From positions 40,568 through 104,567 of the forward strand of contig NZ_JAENIJ010000013.1 of the NCBI RefSeq assembly GCF_016595435.1: a stretch of DNA of 64,000 nt. The letters run 5' to 3'. Below are positions 17,306 to 26,165 of the stretch, piece after piece. Made by a program: the position numbers and the translations under genes. The notes beneath the pieces were generated by a model. That model was not told the origin of the DNA, did not search any database, and saw only the letters and a program-made list of their open reading frames with translations. How positions within the stretch are numbered: the first letter of the stretch is position 1; each line of letters starts with the position of its first letter. The DNA is from Luteolibacter pohnpeiensis (lineage in GTDB: Bacteria; Verrucomicrobiota; Verrucomicrobiia; Verrucomicrobiales; Akkermansiaceae).

Positions 17306-17344
17306 CTCGATCCCGGCATGATGAGTTCTTATCTTATCAAAACC

Positions 17345-18226
17345 TCAAGAGTCGGTTTTTATCACTAATCCGACCGGGTAGTGATCGGATAGCTCGCGCG
17401 GAGCATCAATGATGAATGCATCTGTTTTGGGAATGCCTTGGGTAAAAATATAATCAAAGGTCGTTGGTTCGAATTTGCTGTCGGGTTCGCTGCGCCAGGT
17501 GAGGCGCTTTTCCCGTGGCGTGTTGGCCCAAGTGTTGGTGTAACCGCCCTTCGTCATGAGATCGACCACATGGCAGAGTGGAAATTGGCCGTCGTGATTC
17601 GTGTTGAAATCTCCGGCGGCGATCCAGCCGAAGATTTTTTCTTTGGCAAATGCAGCTTTGATCACCTCGCGGTGAGCCAGCAATTGCTTCGTTTGCTCCG
17701 CCCGCATATCGGCGACGAGTTGGGCTCCGCCAGGTTTGTCGCTGCCGCCGTTGCTCTTGAGATGATTGCCGTAGACCATGATCAGGCCAGCTGGGGATTC
17801 GAGAGCGGCAAACGAAAATCCACGGGAAATGTTCGGAACATTCGCTTTCCAGGGCTCCCACCACGCTCCGTGGCAGGGGAGTTTGGAGGCGATTCCGATT
17901 TGTTGAGGGCGGAGTTCGCCTGTCGCTGGATCCGTGAAACTGCTGACAACATGGGTGGTTAGACCGGGAACTGCGGAGATTAATTCATTGAAAGCTGCCC
18001 AATCGTGAATTTCCTCGGCGACGAAGATGTCCGGGTTGAGCTTTTTCAATTCAGCTTGGCAGGCCTTCATGTGCTTGTCCGCCTCTTCAGCGGATGCGGT
18101 TGGGCGTAAACCGGGGAACCACTCAATGTTCCAGACGACGAATCGAAGATCAGCTGCAGCGGCTTGGTGAGACCAAAATGCCAGGATGAAAAGTGCTACG
18201 GAAAGCAAACGGCGGAAGGATTTCAT
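17345..18226 (-). CDS. Exported endonuclease/exonuclease/phosphatase-family protein
   Basis: A 293-residue protein with a signal peptide (MKSFRRLLSVALFILAFWSH ending at AAA-DLR). EEP motifs: VVWNIEWFPG (Asn), VAEEIHDW (Glu), YGNHLKSNGG, AAGDFNTNHD (Asp-Asn) and LSDHYPVG (Asp-His). These are complete, so the protein is likely an active periplasmic or secreted Mg-dependent phosphodiesterase or DNase. ATG at 18226 is chosen over an upstream start because it begins the signal peptide. It is convergent with the GH16 gene across the inverted-repeat element. Confidence 0.85.
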   Translation of the reverse strand: MKSFRRLLSVALFILAFWSHQAAAADLRFVVWNIEWFPGLRPTASAEEADKHMKACQAELKKLNPDIFVAEEIHDWAAFNELISAVPGLTTHVVSSFTDPATGELRPQQIGIASKLPCHGAWWEPWKANVPNISRGFSFAALESPAGLIMVYGNHLKSNGGSDKPGGAQLVADMRAEQTKQLLAHREVIKAAFAKEKIFGWIAAGDFNTNHDGQFPLCHVVDLMTKGGYTNTWANTPREKRLTWRSEPDSKFEPTTFDYIFTQGIPKTDAFIIDAPRELSDHYPVGLVIKTDS

Positions 18227-18296
18227 GATAAGTTGGCCAAAATACCGAGCAGAGCTACAAACGAAACATGGAGCGCGGCGCATGCCATGCGTTTGT

Positions 18297-19073
18297 TTAT
18301 TCCTCCGTGAAAGTCACGGTGGTTGGGAGGTTTTCAGCAAAATATTCCGACCAATGTTCGAGGAAGAATTTCTTTTCCTGGGTCAAGACCGTCGGTGACC
18401 GCCCGAGGATGGGGCGAAGCGATGTGGTCATTTGCAGCGTGACCAGGAGAAATACCGCACACCAGATGGTTAACGGAGCGCGCTGAGTTCCGCCATTGCT
18501 GAAGATGACTTGCTTGAGGAACTTGAAGGCAAAAAAGACAGCGATGATCCATGCTCCGATGCCGAGCGCGCCCATGAAGCCGAAGGAATTGGTGGATTCT
18601 GCGAAAATCCAGATGGCCGGGGAAAAGCCTAGCAACAGCAAGCCTGCAAGGGCGAGTGCGCCAGTCAGGCAAGCCGCAAGTTGCTGCGCTTGGATGCGCG
18701 AGCCGGCGAGTGTCGCGAAAATGTAGAGGCTGGGAAAGCAGATCGCGCCGGAAATGAGAAGGCCCGCAGCGATTTTCAAAGGGGCGGCCCAAAGCTGTTC
18801 GTGTTTGGCGAAGCAACCGAGAACGATGCCAAACAACAGAAGCGAAATCAGGCTGATCAGGGCAAATTTCGGAGTTGCTCCGTTTTTGGGATTGGCCAGG
18901 TGCTGGGCCAGTGCATGCGGGCGGCGCAGCAGGGCTTCGATCAAGGTGCGGATGTCGGCGTTTTCCGGCACGGGGGGCTCCAGCGGTGGGGGCTGGACGG
19001 GGATAGCGGGCTGCGGCAGGACCGGCTTGTGGATTTCCGGTGGTTTCGGATTAGTTGGCTCGTCGGGGTTCAT
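18297..19073 (-). CDS. Multi-span membrane protein with Pro-rich N-terminus
   Basis: A 258-residue protein. The first ~40 residues are a cytosolic Pro-rich tail (PVLPQPAIPVQPPPLEPPVP), then five to six membrane spans starting at ALISLISLLLFGIVLG, with KIAAGLLISGAICFPSLYIFATLAGS in the middle. The last 40 residues are soluble. No family is recognised beyond a general resemblance to Yip1-like membrane proteins. Its first 23 bases overlap the 3' end of the upstream gene, and the hydrophobic core aligns with that gene's product, so the two look like diverged paralogues. Confidence 0.7.
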   Translation of the reverse strand: MNPDEPTNPKPPEIHKPVLPQPAIPVQPPPLEPPVPENADIRTLIEALLRRPHALAQHLANPKNGATPKFALISLISLLLFGIVLGCFAKHEQLWAAPLKIAAGLLISGAICFPSLYIFATLAGSRIQAQQLAACLTGALALAGLLLLGFSPAIWIFAESTNSFGFMGALGIGAWIIAVFFAFKFLKQVIFSNGGTQRAPLTIWCAVFLLVTLQMTTSLRPILGRSPTVLTQEKKFFLEHWSEYFAENLPTTVTFTEE

Positions 19074-19830
19074 AACGTTTGCGGTTGGAAGTCAAATGCT
19101 TGGAAACGGAAAAAAGCAGGGACGCGAAAATGGTTAGAATGACCAGAGTGGGGATCGGTTGGCCGTGGGTGATCCGGTCAAATGAGTGCCAGACGGACTG
19201 GTAGAAATTGCCGCGCATTGGATCGGATCGGAGGAAGGCGACCTCTAAATGCGGCGAACCGAAAAAAGGACGAAGTATCCACGAAAACTGAGCCCCGAGA
19301 AATCCATTTCCGGCGAGCCAGGCAACCAAGGTCGCGTTGGCGGCGAACCGACTGGCAGCTCTGGCCGCGAGCACTTGATGCAGCCGGATATTCGCCATGA
19401 TTCCGGCGAAGGCGATCAGGCAGGTGTGCGTCAGCAGATACGCCGCATGGGCGGTGACCGCTCCCGGAGCATCAGGAGCGGGAGCATTGAGCGCCAACAA
19501 AAACGTGACTGGTGCAAGTGAGCCGAGGATGAGCGCGGCGACCGCAAACGCATTGAGCAGTGCCAGCAACGATTGCCGGAAGGCGAACCCGGCGCCCAAT
19601 AGAATGCCGAAAAGTCCGTTGAGCAGACCGTTGCAGGCGAGCGTCAGAAAAATCAGCAGCGGCATTTTTACTGCCACGAACGCGCCCATCAGCGGCGACC
19701 GCCAGAAGCCTACGGAAAATCCGTAAAAGCTCATGCCGCCGATGGTGATGAGTGCCGCGACTGCAATTTCCTTTGCCGATGCGTCGTCCAAGGACTTGGC
19801 ATCTGGCTGGAGGTAGTGGCGGGCAATCAC
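19051..19830 (-). CDS. Multi-span membrane protein, paralogue of the downstream gene
   Basis: A 259-residue membrane protein from a GTG start at 19830, with about six spans (IAVAALITIGGMSFYGFSVGF, VKMPLLIFLTLACNGLLNGLFG, LALLNAFAVAALILGSLAPVTFLLAL and others). The arrangement 'G-x-x-F-Y/F-G-x-x-x-G-F/C ... K-x-P/A-x-x-I ... P-V/A' is shared with the following gene, which it overlaps by 23 bases. Translational coupling and a heteromeric complex are plausible. No known function. Confidence 0.68.
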   Translation of the reverse strand: MIARHYLQPDAKSLDDASAKEIAVAALITIGGMSFYGFSVGFWRSPLMGAFVAVKMPLLIFLTLACNGLLNGLFGILLGAGFAFRQSLLALLNAFAVAALILGSLAPVTFLLALNAPAPDAPGAVTAHAAYLLTHTCLIAFAGIMANIRLHQVLAARAASRFAANATLVAWLAGNGFLGAQFSWILRPFFGSPHLEVAFLRSDPMRGNFYQSVWHSFDRITHGQPIPTLVILTIFASLLFSVSKHLTSNRKRYEPRRAN

Positions 19831-19898
19831 GTCTGCATTAGGAATTCAAACGATGAATCCCTGATGCAGGTTGTGTGAGAATTTTGTGAAACCGTGGC

Positions 19899-22800
19899 TC
19901 AGTCGGTGGCCACGATGTTCAGGATCTTGTTCGGAATGTGGATGATCTTTCGGATCGTCTTGCCATCGGTGTATTCCTTCACCCGTGGGCATTCGAAGGC
20001 AACGGCCTTGACCGCTTCTTCGTCCGCGTCCTTGGGCATCGTGATCCGATCGCGCAACTTGCCGTTCACCTGAATGACCAATTCCACCTCATTGCGCACC
20101 AGCGCGGCGGGGTCGAATTCCGGCCAGCTGCTTTCGGAAAGCAGCGCGGTCGATTTTCCGATCCGGTCGCGGATTTCTTCCGTCAAATGCGGTGCGAACG
20201 GATTCAGCACGGCGAGGAATTGAGTGAACTCTTTCAACGGCACCACTTCCACTTGGGTGAAGGCATTGGTGCAGACCATCATTTGGGAGATCGCGGTGTT
20301 GAAGCTGAGTTTCTCGATGTCTTCGCCGACTTTCTTGATCGTTTCATGAACCACGCGCAGCAGTTCCTTGTCAGTGCATTCCACGTCCTGGACTTTGTCG
20401 GTGAGCTTCCATTCACCTTCGCCATCCTGCTCGAACGCGACGCGCCAAACCCGGGCAAGGAAGCGGGAAACGCCTTCCACGCCCTTCATCTGCCATGGCT
20501 TCACCTGTTCCAGCGGACCCATGAACATTTCATAAAGCCGCAGCGAATCCGCGCCATACTCGGAAACCACATCGTCCGGGTTCACCACGTTGCCGCGCGA
20601 TTTGGACATCTTCTGATTGTCCTCACCGAGAATCAGCCCCTGGTTGACCAAGCGCTGGAATGGTTCGGGAGTGCGGACGTGGCCGAGATCGAACAAGACC
20701 TTGTGCCAGAAGCGGGCGTAGAGCAGGTGAAGTACGGCGTGTTCCGTACCACCGACGTAGAGATCGACCATTCCAGGTTTGTCATCGCTCCAGTATTCCT
20801 CCGCTTCCTTGGAGATAAAGCGCTCGGAATTACCAGGATCGCAGTAGCGCAGGTAATACCAGCAGGAGCCGGCCCATTGCGGCATGGTGTTGGTTTCGCG
20901 CAGCGATCCATCGGGCAGTTCCACCCAGTCGCGCGCTTTGCTCAACATCGGATCAGGCGTTCCGGTCGGAGTGTAGTCCTCCAATTCCGGAGCCAACAAC
21001 GGCAACTCGGCATCCGGCAAAGGATGATGCTCGCCGTCCTTCCAAGTGATCGGAAACGGCTCGCCCCAGTAGCGTTGGCGGGAGAACAACCAGTCGCGCA
21101 GCTTGTATTGAACGCGGCGCTTGCCTTTGCCTTCTGCCTCCAACCAGTCGATCATTTTGGCTTTCGCTTCGGCTGTTGGAAGGCCATCCAGGAAACCTGA
21201 GTTGATGGCGAAGCCATGTTCGCAATAAGGGAGCGCGGGCGTCCCGCCCGACTTGGAAGACTGTGGCACAGGCGTCCCGCCTGTGGTCTGCCTCACATAA
21301 ACACTCGACTTGCTTGCATCGATTCGTGCCTTCGATGGGTTCTCTTCGATATAAGCAATCAGTGTCTCGAGCTGAGCCTGCGAGCGCACGATCCGATCAT
21401 ACGACTCATCCTGCCAAACAGATCCCGTTTTCCCAAGTGCGTGGTTGATTTCCTTGGCGCTGAAACTTTTCCAGGAATGCGTGATTTTCGACAGATCTTC
21501 TCCCGGGAAAATCCGAATGATCACATGCACATGATTTGGCATCACGGCGGATGCGATCAGCTCATAGCGCTCGCCATCAAAATGCAGCAATGCGCCATCC
21601 ACAATTCTGCGGATGCTGGGTTCACTCAAAATGCATTCGCCCTCGCCGGCATCGAGCCATCGTTCGATTTTTCCGCCGAAGCGTGAGTGGAATTCCTCCT
21701 CAAGTTCCGGCGAATGCGGTTCTGGATGTGCGGCGATCCAGGTGGCCTTCTGCTCTTGGAGTTCGTTCAATTTTCCCATCGGCAGGCTATCCGCCAAACG
21801 CCAGGTGATGAAATGGTAACGACCTTCTTGTTGCCAATGGGGGAGGTTGCGGCGTGTTTTTACAACTTCGCCACCATTGGAGATGGTAGGAAATTCGGCG
21901 TCTGTCACCACAGGCGGGACGCCTGTGCCACATTCTTTTTCCTTTCCAACCACTGCCTTGATCGGCAGCTCAAATCGCTCGGCGAATTCAAAATCCCGTT
22001 CATCGTGTGCGGGCACGGCCATGATGGCGCCGGTACCGTAGCCCATCATGACGTAATCTGCGATCCACACCGGGATGCTTTCGCCATTTACGGGATTGAT
22101 TGCGTAAGCTCCGGTAAAGACGCCGGATTTGTCTTTGTTCAGGTCGCCGCGGTCCAAATCGGACTTGGAGGCACAGGCTTTTTGATAGGCTTCAACTGCC
22201 TCTTTTTGCTCAGCAGTGGTGATTTCCGGCACGAATGGATGCTCGGGCGCGAGCACCATGTAGGTCGCTCCGAACAAGGTATCGGGACGGGTGGTGAAAA
22301 CGGTAACGGTGCGATCGCCGATGGTGAAATCGACCTCCGCGCCTTCGCTGCGGCCGATCCAGTTTTTCTGCAGCATCTTGATGCCGTCCGGCCAATCGAG
22401 CGTTTCCAGCTCATCGATCAAGCGTTGCGAATACTTGGTGATGCGGAACATCCATTGGCGCAACGGGCGACGCTCGACAGTGTGGCCTTTCGATTTCCAC
22501 TCCTCGACTTCCTCGTTGGCCAAGACCGTGCCGAGATCGGGTGACCACCAAACAGGGGTGTCGGCGACGTAGGCCAGACGCACCGCGTCGATTTCAGCGC
22601 GGCTCCAGCCTTTCGCTTCCAGCTCGGAAACCGGCTTCGCCTGTTGCGCGTTTTCGTCGTAGTAGGACGAATACAGCTGCAGGAAAATCCACTGGGTCCA
22701 GCGCACGTATTCCGGATCGGTGGTGGCGATTTCGCGATCCCAATCGTAGCCGAAACCGAGCGCCTTCAACTGGCGGCGGAAATTTTCGATGTTGGCCGCC

Positions 22801-23132
22801 GTTGTGATCGCCGGATGCTGGCCGGTTTTGATCGCGTATTGCTCCGCAGGCAGACCGAACGAATCGTAGCCCATCGGGTGCAACACGTTGAATCCTTTCA
22901 TCCGCTTGTAGCGGCCGATGATGTCGGTGGCGGTGTAGCCTTCCGGGTGTCCGACGTGGAGTCCGGCCCCGCTGGGGTAGGGGAACATATCCAGGACGTA
23001 ATACTTCGGCTTGGAGGGATCGAACCCTTCGTCGCCCGGTCCCGGGGTGCGGAAGGTTTTTTCAGCATCCCAGTGGGCCTGCCATTTTGGCTCGAATTCG
23101 TCGAAGGGGAATGGTTTGCGGCGGTCGGACAT
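19899..23132 (-). CDS. leuS: Leucyl-tRNA synthetase with an in-frame REP-associated tyrosine transposase insertion
   Basis: A single 1077-codon frame. LeuRS parts: HIGH motif HVGH (59-62), CP1 editing domain ([12 protein letters not shown] at 279-290, VPAHDERD at 373-380), catalytic core SRQRYWGEP (684-692), KMSKS (841-845) and a C-terminal tRNA-binding end. Normal LeuRS is ~820-860 residues. The excess is residues ~401-637, which replace the short linker that normally joins the editing-domain strand LPIKAVV to NSGFLDGL. The insert is a complete RAYT (Y1_Tnp): [15 protein letters not shown] (437-451), HUH motif PNHVHVII (His534, His536) and nucleophile Tyr594 in [10 protein letters not shown]. 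It is flanked by REP palindromes translated as GTGVPPV and GGTPVP. No stop or frameshift interrupts any part. LeuRS must still work because the gene is essential and no second copy is visible here. The insert sits on a surface connection, which may explain tolerance. Confidence 0.93.
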   Translation of the reverse strand: MSDRRKPFPFDEFEPKWQAHWDAEKTFRTPGPGDEGFDPSKPKYYVLDMFPYPSGAGLHVGHPEGYTATDIIGRYKRMKGFNVLHPMGYDSFGLPAEQYAIKTGQHPAITTAANIENFRRQLKALGFGYDWDREIATTDPEYVRWTQWIFLQLYSSYYDENAQQAKPVSELEAKGWSRAEIDAVRLAYVADTPVWWSPDLGTVLANEEVEEWKSKGHTVERRPLRQWMFRITKYSQRLIDELETLDWPDGIKMLQKNWIGRSEGAEVDFTIGDRTVTVFTTRPDTLFGATYMVLAPEHPFVPEITTAEQKEAVEAYQKACASKSDLDRGDLNKDKSGVFTGAYAINPVNGESIPVWIADYVMMGYGTGAIMAVPAHDERDFEFAERFELPIKAVVGKEKECGTGVPPVVTDAEFPTISNGGEVVKTRRNLPHWQQEGRYHFITWRLADSLPMGKLNELQEQKATWIAAHPEPHSPELEEEFHSRFGGKIERWLDAGEGECILSEPSIRRIVDGALLHFDGERYELIASAVMPNHVHVIIRIFPGEDLSKITHSWKSFSAKEINHALGKTGSVWQDESYDRIVRSQAQLETLIAYIEENPSKARIDASKSSVYVRQTTGGTPVPQSSKSGGTPALPYCEHGFAINSGFLDGLPTAEAKAKMIDWLEAEGKGKRRVQYKLRDWLFSRQRYWGEPFPITWKDGEHHPLPDAELPLLAPELEDYTPTGTPDPMLSKARDWVELPDGSLRETNTMPQWAGSCWYYLRYCDPGNSERFISKEAEEYWSDDKPGMVDLYVGGTEHAVLHLLYARFWHKVLFDLGHVRTPEPFQRLVNQGLILGEDNQKMSKSRGNVVNPDDVVSEYGADSLRLYEMFMGPLEQVKPWQMKGVEGVSRFLARVWRVAFEQDGEGEWKLTDKVQDVECTDKELLRVVHETIKKVGEDIEKLSFNTAISQMMVCTNAFTQVEVVPLKEFTQFLAVLNPFAPHLTEEIRDRIGKSTALLSESSWPEFDPAALVRNEVELVIQVNGKLRDRITMPKDADEEAVKAVAFECPRVKEYTDGKTIRKIIHIPNKILNIVATD
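21236..21250. repeat. REP-like palindrome, GC variant
   Basis: CGGGCG-TCC-CGCCCG, same architecture and TCC loop as the REP 17 bases away but with a GC-only stem. Together with 21267-21285 it makes a closely spaced REP pair (BIME-like) at the 3' end of the nested RAYT. Translated in the LeuRS frame as GGTPAL. Confidence 0.75.
21267..21285. repeat. REP palindrome, 3' side of the nested RAYT
   Basis: CACAGGCG-TCC-CGCCTGTG, an 8-bp perfect stem with a 3-base loop. It is the exact reverse complement of the copy at 21909-21927, so the two REPs flank the transposase in inverted orientation, as expected for RAYT-associated REPs. In the LeuRS frame it encodes TGGTPVP. Confidence 0.85.
21909..21927. 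repeat. REP palindrome, 5' side of the nested RAYT
   Basis: CACAGGCG-GGA-CGCCTGTG, perfect 8-bp stem. It marks the upstream junction between LeuRS and the transposase; in the LeuRS frame it encodes TGVPPV. Confidence 0.85.
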
Positions 23133-23184
23133 GGTCGGAAAAGGAGGCGGGACTGTGGTGAGTGAAGGGGCGATTGAAAAGAAA

Positions 23185-23216
23185 AACCCCGCCGCGACGT
23201 GAAGCCGGGCGGGGTT
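23185..23216 (-). terminator. Terminator of the thioredoxin-like gene
   Basis: Stem AACCCCGCC / GGCGGGGTT; on the minus strand it is followed by TTTTTCTTTTC. It lies between the thioredoxin-like gene and leuS, so leuS is likely transcribed from its own promoter just downstream. Confidence 0.85.
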
Positions 23217-23236
23217 GGGAAATACAGGCGCGGTTT

Positions 23237-23713
23237 TCAGTTCGGCTGGTGCAGCGTCAGGATCTTGTCGAGATGGGCTAGAAACTGGTCGGTTTTCGGA
23301 TAGTCCGAAGCATAAAACCGACCGAATTCCTTGCCTTCGGAGTCGAGTAGAAGCACCGATGGAAATCCGTCGATTTTGTATTTTTCAACAACTGGCTGGT
23401 TGGCCTCGGTGAGTTCCGGATCGCTGTGCGGAAGGTCGATTTTGACCAAAACGAAGTTCTTCGAAGCTTCATTCAGAAACTCGTCTTTCGAAAAGACCTC
23501 CTTGTGCATCATGATGCAGGGCGGGCACCAGTCGGAGCCGGTGAACTCGACCAACACGGATTTATTCTCGGCTTTGGCCAGTTTGACCGCAGTGTCGATA
23601 TTGGTTCCCCACTCGGCGTTGGAAGTCGCGACGCTTTGGTTTTCGGAGCAGGAAGTGGTGGTGACCGCAGCCATCCCGACGGTAAGGGCGGCGAGCCATG
23701 TGATCGCTTTCAT
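23237..23713 (-). CDS. Thioredoxin-fold lipoprotein (DUF255/thioredoxin_7-like)
   Basis: A 158-residue exported protein. Lipobox TTSC gives acylated Cys22. The thioredoxin fold starts at [20 protein letters not shown], with the redox motif WCPPC (Cys63, Cys66) in [18 protein letters not shown] and the cis-Pro loop GFPSVLLLD. Likely a periplasmic membrane-anchored disulfide reductase or isomerase; partner unknown. It has its own terminator. Confidence 0.88.
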   Translation of the reverse strand: MKAITWLAALTVGMAAVTTTSCSENQSVATSNAEWGTNIDTAVKLAKAENKSVLVEFTGSDWCPPCIMMHKEVFSKDEFLNEASKNFVLVKIDLPHSDPELTEANQPVVEKYKIDGFPSVLLLDSEGKEFGRFYASDYPKTDQFLAHLDKILTLHQPN

Positions 23714-23785
23714 GATGCCTTAAGCGAGCACACTCTTGGATTTATTCAAAAAAAATTCGTCTGGCTCGGCCGGACGCGGTAGCCA

Positions 23786-24385
23786 GTGCGCGTGAGTGCT
23801 CCACGAACCTTGATCATCGCCACCCGCAACGCGCATAAAACTGCGGAAATCCGTTCCATCGTCGGCGCGGATTTTGAAGTTCTGGATGTGACGCATTTTC
23901 CCGATTTGCCGGAAATCGAGGAAACCGGGACGACCTTTTTGGAAAACGCGACCCTGAAGGCAGAGGGGATCAGCAAGCACGCGACCGGCTGGGTGCTTTC
24001 GGACGATTCGGGACTGGAAGTCGATGCCTTGGGCGGCGCGCCTGGCGTTTGGTCATCCAGTTTTGGCGGAGAAGAGGGAAATCACGCGATGAACAACGCC
24101 AAACTGCTGGCGGAGATGGACGGAAAGGAGGATCGCAGCGCCAGATTTCGCTGCACCATGGTGTTGGCTAAAGATGGCAAGCTGCAGGCGAGTTTCACCG
24201 GAGCAGTTGAAGGGCGGATCATCGCAAAGCTGCGCGGCGATGGCGGATTTGGCTACGACCCGCTTTTCATCCCGGAGGGCTACGAGGAAACTTTTTCCGA
24301 ACTTGGCGATTCGGTGAAAAACGCGCTGAGCCACCGGTCGATCGCGCTGACAAAAGCTTTGGAGTGGTTGAACTCTAAATTCTAA
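23786..24385 (+). CDS. rdgB: dITP/XTP pyrophosphatase (RdgB/HAM1)
   Basis: A 199-residue house-cleaning enzyme hydrolysing non-canonical purine NTPs (dITP, XTP) to NMP and PPi. Signature residues are visible: ATRNAHKTAEI near the start, SDDSGLEVDALGGAPGVWSS (72-91) with the catalytic Asp, GFGYDPLFIPEGY and the C-terminal SHRSIALTKAL. Start is GTG (23786, or an in-frame GTG two codons later); there is no ATG. It is divergent from the thioredoxin-like gene. Confidence 0.94.
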   Translation: MRVSAPRTLIIATRNAHKTAEIRSIVGADFEVLDVTHFPDLPEIEETGTTFLENATLKAEGISKHATGWVLSDDSGLEVDALGGAPGVWSSSFGGEEGNHAMNNAKLLAEMDGKEDRSARFRCTMVLAKDGKLQASFTGAVEGRIIAKLRGDGGFGYDPLFIPEGYEETFSELGDSVKNALSHRSIALTKALEWLNSKF

Positions 24386-24428
24386 AAACTATTTGCTGAA
24401 ATTAACAAAATTTTGTAAGTTCGGCGCC

Positions 24429-24950
24429 ATGAAATCCGTGTCGCTTCCACTTTTTGCCACTCTCCTCATCGGGTTGGGGGCTGTTTCCTGTTCCAGTCAG
24501 GTCAAGGTCAAGCAGCCGGTGTCCTACCAGTTCGACAACGGCAAAACCGCCTTGTTGAAAGGCGGGATCGCTTACGCGCCGAGGAAAGCACCCGCAGCGG
24601 TGAAGCGTGCGATTGCTGCCGGGAATCGTTTGCAAAACAAGCCCTACAAATGGGGCGGCGGGCACGCAAAGTTCGAAGACAATGGCTACGATTGCTCCGG
24701 CACGGTTTCCTATGTGCTGCGCGAGTCTGGACTGCTGCGCGGTTCGCTGGTCTCCGGCAATTTCTTCGACTACGGCAAAAAAGGATACGGTGACTGGATC
24801 AATATCTACGTCCGCAAAGGCCACGTTTTCATGACCGTGGCAGGCCTGCGATTGGACACTGGCGGGCCTGGAGGTGAATCCGGACCACGCTGGAAACCGC
24901 AGACACGAGGCGGAAGCGGTCACGTCGTCCGTCACCCGTCCGGGCTCTGA
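24429..24950 (+). CDS. NlpC/P60-like cell-wall peptidase lipoprotein
   Basis: A 173-residue lipoprotein (lipobox VSC, Cys21). The C-terminal domain has the NlpC/P60 pattern: PYKWGGGHAKF, the nucleophile Cys89 in GYDCSGTVSYVL, and His132 in RKGHVFMTV. It probably cuts peptidoglycan stem peptides or has a related amidase activity. ATG at 24429 is preferred to an upstream TTG. It follows rdgB by 43 bases on the same strand and may share its transcript. Confidence 0.85.
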   Translation: MKSVSLPLFATLLIGLGAVSCSSQVKVKQPVSYQFDNGKTALLKGGIAYAPRKAPAAVKRAIAAGNRLQNKPYKWGGGHAKFEDNGYDCSGTVSYVLRESGLLRGSLVSGNFFDYGKKGYGDWINIYVRKGHVFMTVAGLRLDTGGPGGESGPRWKPQTRGGSGHVVRHPSGL

Positions 24951-24955
24951 TTTTT

Positions 24956-25597
24956 TCAAAAACGGTCGATCATCGCCGTCAGCGAAGGGAAAATCGCATC
25001 GGCTTGTGAGAAATCCAGGCAAGCGGTCACCCGGTTCGGCACTGCCCAGACCGGCATGCCTGCGGCTTTGCCGGCCTTCAATCCATTGAGCGAATCTTCG
25101 ATGACGAGGCAACTGGCCGGATCGAGCCCCAATCGTTTGGCTGCTTCCTGGTAGAGATCCGGCTCGGGTTTGATTTTTGCCGCGTCGCCACGGCACACCA
25201 CGGTTTCGAACCGGTCGGTGAGACCGATTTTTTCCAGCCAGCCATCGACCCATTCATGGCCAGAACTGGAAACGACAGCTCGCCGGATGCCGCGTTGAGT
25301 CAGCTTGTTGAGCAAGTCGACCACTCCCGGCATCGGACCGGAACCTGCCAGATCCGCGCGGATTTCGACTTGTCGCTGAGCGTCCAGATCATGCCAGTCG
25401 AACGATTTTCCGGTGAGTTCCTCCAGATGGGTTTTCGGTGACCAGGTGTCGAAATCGGAGCCGATGCATCGGGTGTAGGTCTCGAGCGGAAGATTCTGAC
25501 CGTGATTGCGAAAGGTCCGGTGCCAGGCGTCATAGATCGCCCATTCGGTATCCACCAACACGCCGTCGAAATCAAAAAGCACCGCAGAAATCTCCAT
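24956..25597 (-). CDS. HAD-superfamily hydrolase, beta-phosphoglucomutase-like
   Basis: A 213-residue cytosolic HAD phosphatase with an alpha-helical cap. Motif I DFDGVLVDT (nucleophile Asp9, Asp11), motif II SSSGHEW, motif III KPEPDLY and motif IV VIEDSLNGLKAG are all present. The GVLVDTE and DSxxGxxA pattern fits the Gph/beta-PGM/sugar-phosphate phosphatase subfamily; the substrate is not decidable. It is convergent with the NlpC/P60 gene, only five bases apart. Confidence 0.9.
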   Translation of the reverse strand: MEISAVLFDFDGVLVDTEWAIYDAWHRTFRNHGQNLPLETYTRCIGSDFDTWSPKTHLEELTGKSFDWHDLDAQRQVEIRADLAGSGPMPGVVDLLNKLTQRGIRRAVVSSSGHEWVDGWLEKIGLTDRFETVVCRGDAAKIKPEPDLYQEAAKRLGLDPASCLVIEDSLNGLKAGKAAGMPVWAVPNRVTACLDFSQADAIFPSLTAMIDRF

Positions 25598-25684
25598 GCC
25601 AGATCCGTGGCGCGGCTGGCCCGGATCGGCAAGTGTCGATTCCTGAACTTGCGTCTTTGAAAAATGGCGTTACGGATCGGTTCG

Positions 25685-26068
25685 ATGTCACATCGCCTAA
25701 AAGCGTTGTTCTTGCTGTTTGTCTTCGGGATGATTTTACCCGCGGCAGGCTCGGCGCATCGTTTTTGCACCGTGACTGGCAAGATGGTGACCTCTGGCGA
25801 TTGTCCCTGTGCCAAATGTCCGAAGTGCGCGAAGGATTCACAAAAACAGGACCGATCCGAATGCATGATCACGGTGAAGCCGGTCGCGGATTCGCTGGTG
25901 CAGCATCCGCTCCAGCTGCCGCCGCTGGCGGTTGCTGTGATTCCTGAGGTGGAGCTGCCGCAGCCCTACCGGCAGCAGACAGGACATCTGGTATTGAAAT
26001 GGCTGCCCGATCCGGCCCCTCCTGATCCGCTGCCGATTTATCTACGGCACCAATGGTTGTTGATTTGA
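25685..26068 (+). CDS. Small exported Cys-rich protein at the head of the efflux operon
   Basis: A 127-residue protein starting MSHRLKALFLLFVFGMILP with cleavage near GSA. An in-frame ATG 21 bases upstream is possible. The mature N-terminus is unusually Cys-rich: HRFC, then DCPCAKCPKCAKD and one more Cys. The rest is Pro-rich with the end LPIYLRHQW. No family recognised. The clustered CxC/CxxC and His suggest metal or redox binding, in line with its place before an MFP-ABC exporter and opposite a copper receptor. The 97 bases after it contain an imperfect hairpin (26072-26108). Confidence 0.6.
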   Translation: MSHRLKALFLLFVFGMILPAAGSAHRFCTVTGKMVTSGDCPCAKCPKCAKDSQKQDRSECMITVKPVADSLVQHPLQLPPLAVAVIPEVELPQPYRQQTGHLVLKWLPDPAPPDPLPIYLRHQWLLI

Positions 26069-26165
26069 AAGGTTGAGGCAATCCGGCTTGTCTGGATTCC
26101 GTCCTCAAACCCGTGCTCGTGTTCACGCCCCGTGATGAGCATCTTTTCTTTCAGCGATCCCATTG

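Larger units (their letters stand above)
21222..21932 (-). mobile_element. RAYT (IS200/IS605-related TnpA_REP) nested in frame inside leuS
   Basis: This is the DNA of LeuRS residues ~401-637, on the same strand and in the same frame as leuS. It contains the transposase domain with HxH at residues 534-536 and the catalytic Tyr594, i.e. all visible catalytic residues of a Y1 HUH enzyme. REP palindromes lie at both ends in opposite orientation (21909-21927 against 21267-21285, plus 21236-21250). RAYT proteins recognise and cut REP hairpins as single strands and do not leave target duplications, and none is seen. The insert has no recognisable start signal of its own ahead of the domain, so it is presumably translated only as part of the synthetase. 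Exact borders are inferred from LeuRS homology, plus or minus ~20 bases. Confidence 0.88.

Noticed and set aside
19938..21200. A 420-codon plus-strand frame opposite leuS
   Set aside because: Antisense shadow of LeuRS coding sequence; no start signal and no recognisable protein.
21222..21932. An intein in LeuRS
   Set aside because: The insert begins with Cys401 but has no intein N-terminal block, no His-Asn-Ser/Cys/Thr end and no splicing histidines; its motifs are those of a Y1 HUH transposase and it is bounded by REPs.
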